A stretch of DNA of 64,000 bases, from assembly GCF_000337335.1 (NCBI RefSeq), contig NZ_AOJN01000027.1, positions 1 to 64,000 on the forward strand. Reading direction: 5' to 3'. Below, one piece after another: positions 53,271 to 63,123 of the stretch (positions within the stretch are counted from its first letter, which is position 1; each line of letters begins with the position of its first letter). The stretch is from Halorubrum distributum JCM 10118. Lineage in GTDB: Archaea > Halobacteriota > Halobacteria > Halobacteriales > Haloferacaceae. A model generated the notes under the pieces. The model searched no databases and was not told the DNA's origin. It saw only the letters and a list, made by a program, of their open reading frames with translations. Made by a program: the position numbers and the translations under genes.

Positions 53271-54269
53271 ATGGAAACGCGGAAGGTCCAGGTCACCGGC
53301 GGCTCGACGTACACCGTCTCGATTCCGAAGACGTGGGCGACCGACAACGGCGTCGAGGCCGGGACGGAGATCGAGTTCCACCCGGACGGCGACTCGCTGT
53401 TCCTCACGCCGCGGTCCGATTCGGAGCGGACCCGGGGAACGCTGGACATCGCCGACCTGACGGGCCAGGCGCTCCGCCGGGCGGTGACGACGATGTACGT
53501 CAGCGGGTTCGACGTCATCGAACTGGAGGGGGCGGAGATCACCACCGAGCAGCGGTCGACGATCCGGGACGCGGTCCAGAGCCTCGTCGGTTTGGAGGTG
53601 TTAGAGGAGACGCGCGACCGCGTCGTCGTCCAGGATCTCCTCGACTCGTCGGAGCTTTCGATCCACAACGCTGTCACGCGGATGCGGCTGATCTCGCTGT
53701 CGATGCTCGACGACGCGATCACCGCGCTCGCCGAGCGCGACCACGAGCTCGCGCGCGACGTGATCGGCCGCGACGACGACCTCGACCGGCTGTGGCTCGT
53801 CGTCTCGCGGATCTTCCGCGCCACGCTGCGGACGCCGAAGGCCGCCGAGGAACTCGGCCTCCCGCGCGAGGAGTGTTTCGACTACCACTCCAGCGCCCGC
53901 CAGCTGGAGCGGATCGGCGACCACGCGACGAAGATCGCGCACCTGACGCTGAACATCGACGAGCCGCTTCCCGACGAGGTCGTCGACGCCGTGCGCGACC
54001 TCCACGGCGACGCGGTCGACGTGATCGACGCGGCGATGGACGCGCTGTTCGACGACGACACCGACGCCGCGACCCGCCGAGCCAACGAGGCGCGGACCGG
54101 CGTCAGAGCGATCGACGAGCGCGTGCGCTCCATCGACGAGCGCCTCCGCGACCTCGACCCGACGCGCGCACAGCTGCTGGGGCTCGTCGTCGACTCCGTC
54201 CTCCGGTCGGCCGACTACGGCGGTAACATCGCCGAGACGGCCCTCCAGAAGGCCGCGCCGACGCCGTGA
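53271..54269 (+). CDS. phoU: Phosphate uptake regulator with AbrB and PhoU domains
   Basis: A 332-residue protein. Residues 1-45 (ETRKVQVTGGSTYTVSIPKTWATDNGVEAGTEIEF) are a SpoVT-AbrB DNA-binding domain. Two PhoU helical bundles follow, about 100-210 and 215-325, the second with FDYHSSARQLERIGDHATKIAHL, whose E-x3-D style residues bind metal. It probably controls phosphate-uptake genes according to phosphate supply. Promoter and palindrome are listed separately. Its TGA overlaps the GTG of the hydrolase gene. Confidence 0.88.
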   Translation: METRKVQVTGGSTYTVSIPKTWATDNGVEAGTEIEFHPDGDSLFLTPRSDSERTRGTLDIADLTGQALRRAVTTMYVSGFDVIELEGAEITTEQRSTIRDAVQSLVGLEVLEETRDRVVVQDLLDSSELSIHNAVTRMRLISLSMLDDAITALAERDHELARDVIGRDDDLDRLWLVVSRIFRATLRTPKAAEELGLPREECFDYHSSARQLERIGDHATKIAHLTLNIDEPLPDEVVDAVRDLHGDAVDVIDAAMDALFDDDTDAATRRANEARTGVRAIDERVRSIDERLRDLDPTRAQLLGLVVDSVLRSADYGGNIAETALQKAAPTP

Positions 54270-55138
54270 GGGACGCCCTCGACGCGATGGTGCGCCGACT
54301 GCCCCGGCGCCGGACGCTCGCGCTCGTCGGAGGTGCGGTCGTCCTCCTCGTCGCGATCGTCGTCGCCGGCGGCGCCGCGTACTTCGCCGCCGGACTGGGG
54401 CCGGACGCGGACGCGGTCGCGGCGGTCGAGGCCGACCCGAACGTCTCCGTCGATCGGACGGCGGTCGGGACCGCGGTCCGCGACGGGCCGGTGACGTCAT
54501 CGACAGTCGGGCTCGTCTACTATCCGGGCGGGCGGGTGGCACACGAGAGTTACGTTCCCACCGCCGCAGAGATCGTGGCGGCGTCCGATCGCGACGCGTT
54601 CGTCGTCGTGGTCGACGCCCCGCTCAACCTGGCTGTCCTCGCGCCGGACCGCGCCGATCGCGTCCGCGAACGTTACCCCGAGGTGGACGCGTGGGCGGTC
54701 GGCGGCCACTCGCTCGGCGGCGCCATGGCCTGTCGACACGCGGCCGGAAACGCCGAGGCGTACGACGCGCTCGTCCTCCACGCCGCGTACTGCGATCGCG
54801 ACGTCTCCGAGAGCGGCCTCGACGCGCTCTCGGTCTTGGGCGGCGCCGACGGGGTGATCGACGCCGAGCGCGAGCGCGCGTCTCGGTCGAACCTCCCGGC
54901 GGACGCTCGGGTCGTCGAACTCGACGGCGTCAACCACGCCGGATTCGGAGCGTACGGACCACAGCCCGGCGACGATCCCGCGTCGCTGTCGCCGGACGCA
55001 AGCCGCGAGGCGGTCGGGAACGCGACCGGAACGTGGCTCTCGGAACGGGGCGCGGTGACCCGCGACGGCCCGTCGCGATCGGTTTCGGACCGCGCTCCGG
55101 GCGCCGTCCGCTCCGGCGCGCCCGTCGTTGCCGGGTGA
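54266..55138 (+). CDS. Membrane-anchored alpha/beta hydrolase
   Basis: A 290-residue protein. An N-terminal anchor (TLALVGGAVVLLVAIVVAGGAAYFAAGL) precedes an alpha/beta hydrolase of the Abhydrolase_5 type: VGLVYYPGGRVAHESYVPTA gives the oxyanion region, GGHSLGGAMACRHAA the nucleophile Ser, and DGVNHAGFGAYG the His. The active domain is outside the cell. Start is a GTG overlapping the phoU stop (GTGA), so it is translationally coupled. The substrate is unknown; ester or phosphoester roles cannot be told apart. Confidence 0.82.
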   Translation: MRDALDAMVRRLPRRRTLALVGGAVVLLVAIVVAGGAAYFAAGLGPDADAVAAVEADPNVSVDRTAVGTAVRDGPVTSSTVGLVYYPGGRVAHESYVPTAAEIVAASDRDAFVVVVDAPLNLAVLAPDRADRVRERYPEVDAWAVGGHSLGGAMACRHAAGNAEAYDALVLHAAYCDRDVSESGLDALSVLGGADGVIDAERERASRSNLPADARVVELDGVNHAGFGAYGPQPGDDPASLSPDASREAVGNATGTWLSERGAVTRDGPSRSVSDRAPGAVRSGAPVVAG

Positions 55139-55174
55139 GCGGGTTTTTTGACCGCGCTCCCCCGAGTGGATCGC

Positions 55175-55558
55175 ATGCCAGAGATCGAACTCGGCGTGCC
55201 GAGGGGCGTCGTCGAGTCGCTCCCGGAGGAGGAGGGGACCGCCGAACGAGACATGCGACGCGCCATCACCGGCATCCAGTCGCGGTTGAACGACGCGCTC
55301 GACGAGGCGGAGCCGGACGAGGCGGCCGAGGTCGTCGCCGACGCGGTGGAGCGCATGGAGTCGCAGGCGAGCACGTACCACGAGTTCGTTCCGGAGCTGC
55401 GCGCGTGGGGGCAGTCGCCCATCTACGCGATCGCGTGGCGCAACCTCTACCTCGAACTCATCGGCCAGCTGTACGACCACGAGTGGCTCGCCGACGACCT
55501 CGACCGCGAGCGCAACTTCCGGCTGGTCGAGGACGGGATCCGGCTGTCGGACCTGTAG
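55175..55558 (+). CDS. Uncharacterised haloarchaeal protein, 127 aa
   Basis: A 127-residue, mostly helical protein: MPEIELGVPRGVVESLPEEEGTAERDMRRAITGIQSRLNDALDEAEPDEAAEVVADAVERM, then AWGQSPIYAIAWRNLYLELIGQLYDHEWL and FRLVEDGIRLSDL. It has no metal motif or membrane helix. The GTTTTTTGACC box upstream supports the ATG at 55175. It is transcribed 36 bp after the hydrolase and 77 bp before samp1-like moaD. I do not recognise the family. Confidence 0.65.
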   Translation: MPEIELGVPRGVVESLPEEEGTAERDMRRAITGIQSRLNDALDEAEPDEAAEVVADAVERMESQASTYHEFVPELRAWGQSPIYAIAWRNLYLELIGQLYDHEWLADDLDRERNFRLVEDGIRLSDL

Positions 55559-55635
55559 CCGGCGACGCGTCCACTTCGCGGCCGTCGCCTTCCGCGGCCG
55601 GCCGCTTTTAAGCCGCCGCGACACGACGTACGGGT

Positions 55636-55917
55636 ATGGAACTGGAACTGCGGTTCTTCGCGACGTTTCGCGAGGCCGCCGGCGGGAAGACGGTGAACGC
55701 GGAGTTCGCCGACGGCTCCACGGTCGGCGACGTGTTGCGCGAACTGGAGTCGGAGTACGAGGGGATGGAGGGCCGACTGATCGTCGACGGCGACCTCGCC
55801 CCGCAGATCAACGTCCTGAAGAACGGCCGCGAGGTGCTCCACCTCGACGGGCTCGACACACCGATGGCGGACGGCGACCGGCTCTCCGTGTTCCCGCCGG
55901 TCGCGGGGGGGTCATGA
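55636..55917 (+). CDS. samp1: MoaD/ThiS-family protein, SAMP1-like, ending -GGS
   Basis: A 93-residue beta-grasp protein. ELELRFFATFREAAGGKTVNAEFADGSTVGDVLRELESEYEGMEGRLIVDGDLAPQINVLKNGREVLHL and a final FPPVAGGS. The usual SAMP/MoaD end is -GG, which is adenylated and used for sulfur transfer to molybdopterin or for conjugation to proteins. Here the stop codon comes one codon later, giving a terminal Ser that is part of the TCATGA overlap with the next gene. It would need trimming, or act differently. Confidence 0.88.
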   Translation: MELELRFFATFREAAGGKTVNAEFADGSTVGDVLRELESEYEGMEGRLIVDGDLAPQINVLKNGREVLHLDGLDTPMADGDRLSVFPPVAGGS

Positions 55918-56369
55918 GCGACGACGGGTCGACGACTGCGGAGGAGGCCGGTAGCGACGGCACGGCGGCGGCCGAGGGTGGGGAAGACCACGGTACGGCG
56001 GCCGAGGGTGGAGAGGGTCACGGCACGGCGGCCGGAGAGGCCGACGGCGACGCGAGCGCCGAGTCGTCCGGTCCCTCGCCCGCGGAGGAGGGATGGGAGC
56101 GCGAGACCGTGGCCTACCGCGGCATCTCCCGGCGGCTCGCGGCCCACTACCTCCGCAATCTGGGCGGAGAGCTCGTCGGGACCGACGACCCCGCGGAGGC
56201 GACCCGCGTGGACGGCGACGGCTGGCGAGTGACGCTCAGCGCCGAGAAGGTGACCGCGGCGGCCGCGATCAAACTCACCGAGGTGACCGCCGAGTTCGCC
56301 GGCGACCCCGATGTCCTCGCCGAACTGCTCCCGAAGTACCGGCAGAAGGCGATGCGCGCCGGCGGGTGA
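55914..56369 (+). CDS. MoaD-adjacent protein, possibly MoaD-related C-terminal domain
   Basis: A 151-residue protein. The first 55 residues are low-complexity Gly/Ala/Glu/Asp. From about 58: WERETVAYRGISRRLAAHYLRNLGGELVG, WRVTLSAEKVTAAAAIKLTEVTAEFAGDPDVLAELLPKYRQKAMRAGG. From memory this could match the MoaD-related C-terminal domain that is fused to MoaD in some bacteria; here it is split off. It ends in -GG, like a ubiquitin-like carrier. It overlaps samp1 and the next gene by ATGA and TGATG joints. Confidence 0.6.
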   Translation: MSDDGSTTAEEAGSDGTAAAEGGEDHGTAAEGGEGHGTAAGEADGDASAESSGPSPAEEGWERETVAYRGISRRLAAHYLRNLGGELVGTDDPAEATRVDGDGWRVTLSAEKVTAAAAIKLTEVTAEFAGDPDVLAELLPKYRQKAMRAGG

Positions 56370-56803
56370 TGTCCGACGACGCCGAACAGGACCCGGGGTC
56401 GTATCCGATCGAGGGTACCGCGCTGGTGAAGACGGCGGCTCTCGCGAGCGTCCCGGCCGCGCGCGTGCCGGCGCTGCTCGCGCGCGTCCAAGCCGATCTG
56501 GGTCCCAGAATCGACGCGTATCGCCGGCGCTACGAGCGGATCGCGGCCGAGCCGGAGCGCGAGACGTTCCTCGTCGAGCCGGACCACTGGGAGGCGGTGG
56601 CCGACCGCGTCGGGCTCACCGAGCGCGAGCGCGACGCGGTGGTCCGCGCCCACGAGGCCGCGGTCGAGCGGATCGGCTCCGGGAGCGGTCGCCGGGAGGA
56701 GTTCGACACCGCGCTGGAGATCCGGTCGGGCGTCGTCATCGGCGTCGAGGGAGGAGATGAAGCGGAGACGAACGGCGACGAGCCGAACGCAGACGGCGAC
56801 TGA
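56369..56803 (+). CDS. Uncharacterised protein of the MoaD operon
   Basis: A 144-residue helical, acidic protein: SYPIEGTALVKTAALASVPAARVPALLARVQADLGPRIDAYRRRYERIAAEPERETFLVEPDHWEAVADRVGLTERERDAVVRAHEAAVERIG. It has no recognised domain or metal motif. The ATG overlaps the previous stop by one base (TGATG), giving a third coupled gene with samp1. A role tied to sulfur or molybdopterin chemistry is inferred only from position. Confidence 0.6.
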   Translation: MSDDAEQDPGSYPIEGTALVKTAALASVPAARVPALLARVQADLGPRIDAYRRRYERIAAEPERETFLVEPDHWEAVADRVGLTERERDAVVRAHEAAVERIGSGSGRREEFDTALEIRSGVVIGVEGGDEAETNGDEPNADGD

Positions 56804-56857
56804 TCCGGGCGCTGCCGTCACCGACGCCTTTTCGGACCGCTACGGAGACGTTCCCAC

Positions 56858-57583
56858 ATGCGACTCGCTCGACTGCTCACCCCCGACGGACCCGTCGCCG
56901 GCCGCTACGTCGACGGCGCGGTCGTCGCCGACGACGGCCGCTACGAGGTCGGTCGCGACGGGCGACTGCTCCCGCCGTGCGACCCAAGCGCGCTGTACTG
57001 CGTCGGTCGGAACTACGCCGAGACGCTCGACCAGATGGAGTACGAGCGGCCCGAAGAGCCGGACTTCTTCATCAAACCGCCAGCGAGCCTGCTCGCGCAC
57101 GGCGAGGCGATCCGGTATCCCGAGTGGACCGACGAGCTGACGTACGCCGGCGAACTGGTCGCCGTGATCGACGAGCGCTGTCGCGACCTCGACCCCGAGG
57201 ACGTCCCGGACGCGGTGCGCGGCTACACGGTCATGAACGACGTCGACGCGCTCGACCAGCAGGGGCGGACCGCGCGCAAGGCGTTCGACGGCTCGGCGCC
57301 GCTCGGGCCGTGGATCGAGACCGACGTGGACCCGACGGAACTCGACATCGAGACGACCGTGGGCGGCGAGAGGAGACAGGACGCCAACACGGAGCTGATG
57401 CTGTTCGGCCCGCACGAAATCGTCTCGTACCTCTCGAAGCGGTTCACGTTCGAGCCGGGTGACTGCGTCGCGTTCGGCAGTCCCGCGAACCCCGGGCTCG
57501 TCGAGCCCGGCGAGCGCGTCGAGATCACCTACGAGGGGGTCGGGACGCTCTCGAACGCGGTGGTCGCGCCGGACGGGGAGTAA
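56858..57583 (+). CDS. Fumarylacetoacetate hydrolase family protein
   Basis: A 241-residue FAH-fold enzyme. ALYCVGRNYAETLDQMEYERPEEPDFFIKPPASLLAHGEAI begins the domain, with YAGELVAVIDERCRDL and NDVDALDQQGRTARKAFDGSAPLGPW following; the acidic residues bind Mg2+. Related enzymes cleave C-C bonds in fumarylpyruvate, acylpyruvates or oxaloacetate. GERVEITYEGVGTLSNAV closes the fold. Substrate not assignable. It is 55 bp after the MoaD operon and convergent with a zinc-ribbon protein gene. Confidence 0.87.
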   Translation: MRLARLLTPDGPVAGRYVDGAVVADDGRYEVGRDGRLLPPCDPSALYCVGRNYAETLDQMEYERPEEPDFFIKPPASLLAHGEAIRYPEWTDELTYAGELVAVIDERCRDLDPEDVPDAVRGYTVMNDVDALDQQGRTARKAFDGSAPLGPWIETDVDPTELDIETTVGGERRQDANTELMLFGPHEIVSYLSKRFTFEPGDCVAFGSPANPGLVEPGERVEITYEGVGTLSNAVVAPDGE

Positions 57584-57622
57584 GCGTCTCCGGGGCCGGC
57601 AAAAGAGAGAGTCCGGTGGGTC

Positions 57623-58486
57623 TCAGCGATCCGCCGGGTCGAGGTCGTCGACGCTCGCGTCGTCGATCAGGTCGTCGGCGTTCGTTAGCGCCGTCTCGTC
57701 GCCGGTTCGGACGTACGCACCGAGCGCGTCGGCGGCCTCGACGAGGGCGTCCGCGGCCGCGGGCGGCACGTCGCCGCCGAGCGCGTCGACGCGCGTGACG
57801 CGGTCGCGGAGGCGCTCGAACGCGTCGCGGGCGGGGCCGATCCTCGCTTCCGGATTCTCCCCGTCGACGGTGACCGTCGGGGCGTCGTCGTTTTCGGCGT
57901 CGCTTCCGTCATCGGCGTTCTCATCGCTTTGCTCGGTTTCGCTCCGCTCGGCGCCGGCTTCGAGTTCGTCGAGGAAGTCGAGCGCGTCGCTCCGGTACGC
58001 CTCGACCGCGCGCACGGCCGCCATCCCCCGGGCCTCGCGGAGCGCGGTCGGGACCTCGTCGGCCGGCGGTCGGTCGCCGTCATCGGCGCCGGCGAGCAGC
58101 GCGAGGAGGTACTCGCGGTCGGCGTCGGTCGGGTCGCGCAGTCGCTCGAAGCAGTCGACGGCCTCCAGCAGTTCGCGGGCCGCGAGGTACGTCTCGTCGA
58201 GCGGCGCGAGCCGGCCGCCGTCGATGAACCCGCGCTTCCGGCAGTACTCCCGGAGGTCGGACTGGAGGTCGTCGACCCCGGATCGGGGGAGGGTCTCGGG
58301 CGCGTCCCCGAACCGTTCGCGATGGCCGGAGAGGTCGAGCGAGACGGAGGTGTCGGTGTGGGCGGTGCGGGCGTCGACGCCGACGCTGCGGAGGTCGCCG
58401 CAGCTCGGACACGCGACGGAGCCCGTCTCGTAGTACGACCACCGCGTGCCGCAGGACTGGCACTCGCGTTCGCCGCGGACCTTCAT
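57623..58486 (-). CDS. Zinc-ribbon haloarchaeal protein, DUF7117-like
   Basis: A 287-residue protein. The N terminus MKVRGERECQSCGTRWSYYETGSVACPSCGDLRS holds a four-Cys zinc ribbon (CQSC and CPSC). A helical domain follows (LQSDLREYCRKRGFIDGGRLAPLDETYLAARELLEAVDCF), then an acidic disordered insert near 190-215 and a final helix pair. From memory this matches DUF7117. The ribbon resembles those of TFIIB-like or RNA-polymerase-associated proteins; function is unknown. It lies 110 bp from the divergent DUF7544-like gene. Confidence 0.72.
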   Translation of the reverse strand: MKVRGERECQSCGTRWSYYETGSVACPSCGDLRSVGVDARTAHTDTSVSLDLSGHRERFGDAPETLPRSGVDDLQSDLREYCRKRGFIDGGRLAPLDETYLAARELLEAVDCFERLRDPTDADREYLLALLAGADDGDRPPADEVPTALREARGMAAVRAVEAYRSDALDFLDELEAGAERSETEQSDENADDGSDAENDDAPTVTVDGENPEARIGPARDAFERLRDRVTRVDALGGDVPPAAADALVEAADALGAYVRTGDETALTNADDLIDDASVDDLDPADR

Positions 58487-58596
58487 GTGAGGTGGTTCGT
58501 CGCGTCCGCCCTAAACGACTGCGGGTCGACGGTGGAGGCTCGGGAGACGATCGTTCAGTTGCCAGCCTATTTCACGCTCTCCGGCGAACGGTCGGT

Positions 58597-59703
58597 ATGA
58601 CTTGGCACGCCGTCGACGCGCTCGACCGCGCCGTCGACGCGACGCGGCGGCTCCTCTTTCCCTTCGAGGCGGTCCGGTGGGCGAAGCTCGCGTTCCTCGC
58701 GCTCGTGATGGCCGGCGGGGGCACCGGAGCGTCGTGGACCGGCTCGTCGCCGCTCGGCGCCTCGACCGGCGGGGTCGGCGCTTGGAGCGAGTTCGCTCCG
58801 ACGGAAACAGAGTCGGTGCCGGCGGGGATCGTGCGCGTCGTGAGTACGGGCGCCGAGCGGCTCGCCGGACTCGACGTCGCGCTGCTGGCCGGGATCGCGG
58901 TCAGCGCGGCGCTCGGCGCAGTCGCGCTCGTCGCGTGTTCGATCGCCTTCCGGCTCGCCTTCTACGACGCGCTCGCGACGAACCAGGTCGCACTCTGGCG
59001 GCCGTTCCGCGATCGGTTCCGGCAGGCGCTGGGGCTGCTCGCCGTTTCGACGCTCCTCGCGGTCGCGACCGGGATCTCCGTGCTCGCGCTCGTCGTCGCC
59101 GTCGACCCCGCGGCGTTGCGCGCGGTCGGCGTCTCGCTCGGCGGCTTCCCCGGATCGTCGACGATCGCGTCCGTCGCGCTCGGTGCGCTCGGGGTGACCG
59201 CGTTCGGGGTCGCGCTGTTCGGGACCGTCGGGTCCCGGCTCACGTTCGAGTTCATCGCCCCCGCGATGGTCGCCCGCGACGTTGGAGTGCTCGCCGGGTG
59301 GCGTGCGGTCTGGGCGTCGCTCCGCGATTCGTGGAGCGACGTCGTCGCTTATCTCGTGGTTCACGCCGTCCTCACCGCCGGCGTCAGGATCCTTCAGGCC
59401 GTCGCCGTCGCGCTCGTCGGCGGCCTCGTCGCCGTGACGGCCCTCGTCGCGCTCCTCCTCGCGGCGGTTCCGCTCGGAGGAGTCGAGGCGCTGTTCGGGA
59501 CGACCGCAGGGGCGATCGCTCTCGCGGCCGTTCTCGTCTGCGCCGTCGTCGCCGTCGTGGTCGCGACGCTCCCGGTTCGGCTGGTGGCGCGCGCGTACCT
59601 GACCGCCTACGAGGTCTCGACGCTCGCCGGGATCGATCCCGAACTGGCGCCGCTGGCATCGACGCTCGTCGCGCGCGACGAATCGGAGCCGATCGGGGAG
59701 TGA
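58597..59703 (+). CDS. DUF7544-like integral membrane protein
   Basis: A 368-residue membrane protein with about seven hydrophobic segments. It starts [41 protein letters not shown], the pattern of a haloarchaeal membrane family I remember as DUF7544. The ATG at 58597 follows CCTATTTCACG (about 58567). It shares that style with glycerophosphoryl-diester-like membrane proteins, but no enzyme motif is seen. Its last codons overlap a four-copy tandem repeat. Confidence 0.72.
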   Translation: MTWHAVDALDRAVDATRRLLFPFEAVRWAKLAFLALVMAGGGTGASWTGSSPLGASTGGVGAWSEFAPTETESVPAGIVRVVSTGAERLAGLDVALLAGIAVSAALGAVALVACSIAFRLAFYDALATNQVALWRPFRDRFRQALGLLAVSTLLAVATGISVLALVVAVDPAALRAVGVSLGGFPGSSTIASVALGALGVTAFGVALFGTVGSRLTFEFIAPAMVARDVGVLAGWRAVWASLRDSWSDVVAYLVVHAVLTAGVRILQAVAVALVGGLVAVTALVALLLAAVPLGGVEALFGTTAGAIALAAVLVCAVVAVVVATLPVRLVARAYLTAYEVSTLAGIDPELAPLASTLVARDESEPIGE

Positions 59704-59829
59704 TCCGTCGGTCGGCGTGCGTCGTCGGGGGAGTGATCCGTCGGTCGGCGCCCGTCGTGGGGGAGAGATTCGTCGGTTGGCGCCCGTCGTGGGGGAGAGA
59801 TTCGTCGGTTGGCGCCCGTCGTCGGGGGC
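59697..59829 (+). repeat. Tandem repeat, four units of about 33 bp
   Basis: Units of the form GAGTGATCCGTCGGTCGGCG or AGATTCGTCGGTTGGCG followed by CCCGTCGTGGGGG, four times in a row. Units 1-2 share GTGATCCGTCGGTCGG and units 3-4 share GAGATTCGTCGGTTGG, so pairs were probably duplicated in two steps. The first unit overlaps the end of the membrane protein gene. Confidence 0.75.
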
Positions 59830-59930
59830 TCTCGGTACCGTTGGGGCGTTGTCGAATGATCGTCGAACGTCGAATCGTATATTCGACACCATCGGATACC
59901 TTTTTACTCCGTTCACGAATGGAGAGAGAC

Positions 59931-62183
<2,253 letters not shown>

Positions 62184-62307
62184 TTCTCCGAGCGTCCCCC
62201 GGCTGCGGGAGCGTCCGTCGAGGCTGTCTTGGTGGTCGATAATCGTCGCGCGTGCCCCGCCGCTCGGCACACCAATTTTACTTGTTTCCGACTACGACAG
62301 TATTGGT

Positions 62308-63123
62308 ATGGGACCGAGCGAGGATCCGGACGAATCGACCGGGCCGCGAGTGCTCGACAACAGGCGCGACGCGACACGGTACCGGGTTCTCGTCGAGATC
62401 GCCGCGCGACAGCCGGCGGTGAGCCAGGAGGAGATCGCCGACGTCATCGGCGTGACGTCGCAGGCGGTCAGCGACTACGTCCGCGATCTGGTCGACGGCG
62501 GGTTCGTGGAGAAGCGCGGTCGCGGTCGGTACGAGGTGACGAAGGAGGGCGTCGACTGGATCATCACGCGGACCGACGCCCTCTCGGAGTTCGTTTCTCG
62601 GGTGTCCGACGACGTCTTGGGGAGCGTCGACGTCGACGCCGCGGTGGCGACCGACGCGCTCGAAGAGGGGGACGACGTCGGACTGGAGATGCGCGACGGC
62701 GTGTTACACGCCGTCCCCGAGGGCGGTTCGGCGGCGACGGCGGTCGTCGTCACGGGCGGCGAGCCGGGAGAGGCGGTCGGCGTCACCGACTTCGAAGGCG
62801 TCGTTGAGTACGATCCGGGCGTGGTGACGGTCGTCCCCGTCCCCGCCGTGACCGAAGGCGATCCGCCCTCTCCGGACGTGATCAGGGACCGCGCCACAGA
62901 GGCGGACCTCGTCGCGGTCGGCGGAACCGAAGCCTATGCCCTCGCGACCCGTACCGGGCTGCCGCCCGACGTGCGGTTCGGGTCGGCGACGGGCGTCTCA
63001 CAGGCCGCCCTTCGCGGGCTGGACGTACTCTTGCTCGTGTCGACCGACGAACTCTCTCGGCACACGACGCGGCTCCGTGAAGACGGCGTGCGGTACGAGG
63101 TTCGCGACTCCCTCGATCGCTGA
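62308..63123 (+). CDS. Winged-helix archaeal regulator with C-terminal sensor-like domain
   Basis: A 271-residue protein. A MarR-like wHTH at about 20-85 (RYRVLVEIAARQPAVSQEEIADVIGVTSQAVSDYVRDLVDGGFVEKRGRGRYEVTKEGVDWI) is followed by a short helical linker and a 170-residue alpha/beta domain (GVLHAVPEGGSAATAVVVTGGEPGEAVGVTDFEG, VAVGGTEAYALATRTGLPPDVRFG). This layout is found in archaeal regulators of unknown ligand. An AATTTTACTT box (about 62274) gives a leaderless start. It is the last gene before the origin-like region. Confidence 0.78.
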   Translation: MGPSEDPDESTGPRVLDNRRDATRYRVLVEIAARQPAVSQEEIADVIGVTSQAVSDYVRDLVDGGFVEKRGRGRYEVTKEGVDWIITRTDALSEFVSRVSDDVLGSVDVDAAVATDALEEGDDVGLEMRDGVLHAVPEGGSAATAVVVTGGEPGEAVGVTDFEGVVEYDPGVVTVVPVPAVTEGDPPSPDVIRDRATEADLVAVGGTEAYALATRTGLPPDVRFGSATGVSQAALRGLDVLLLVSTDELSRHTTRLREDGVRYEVRDSLDR

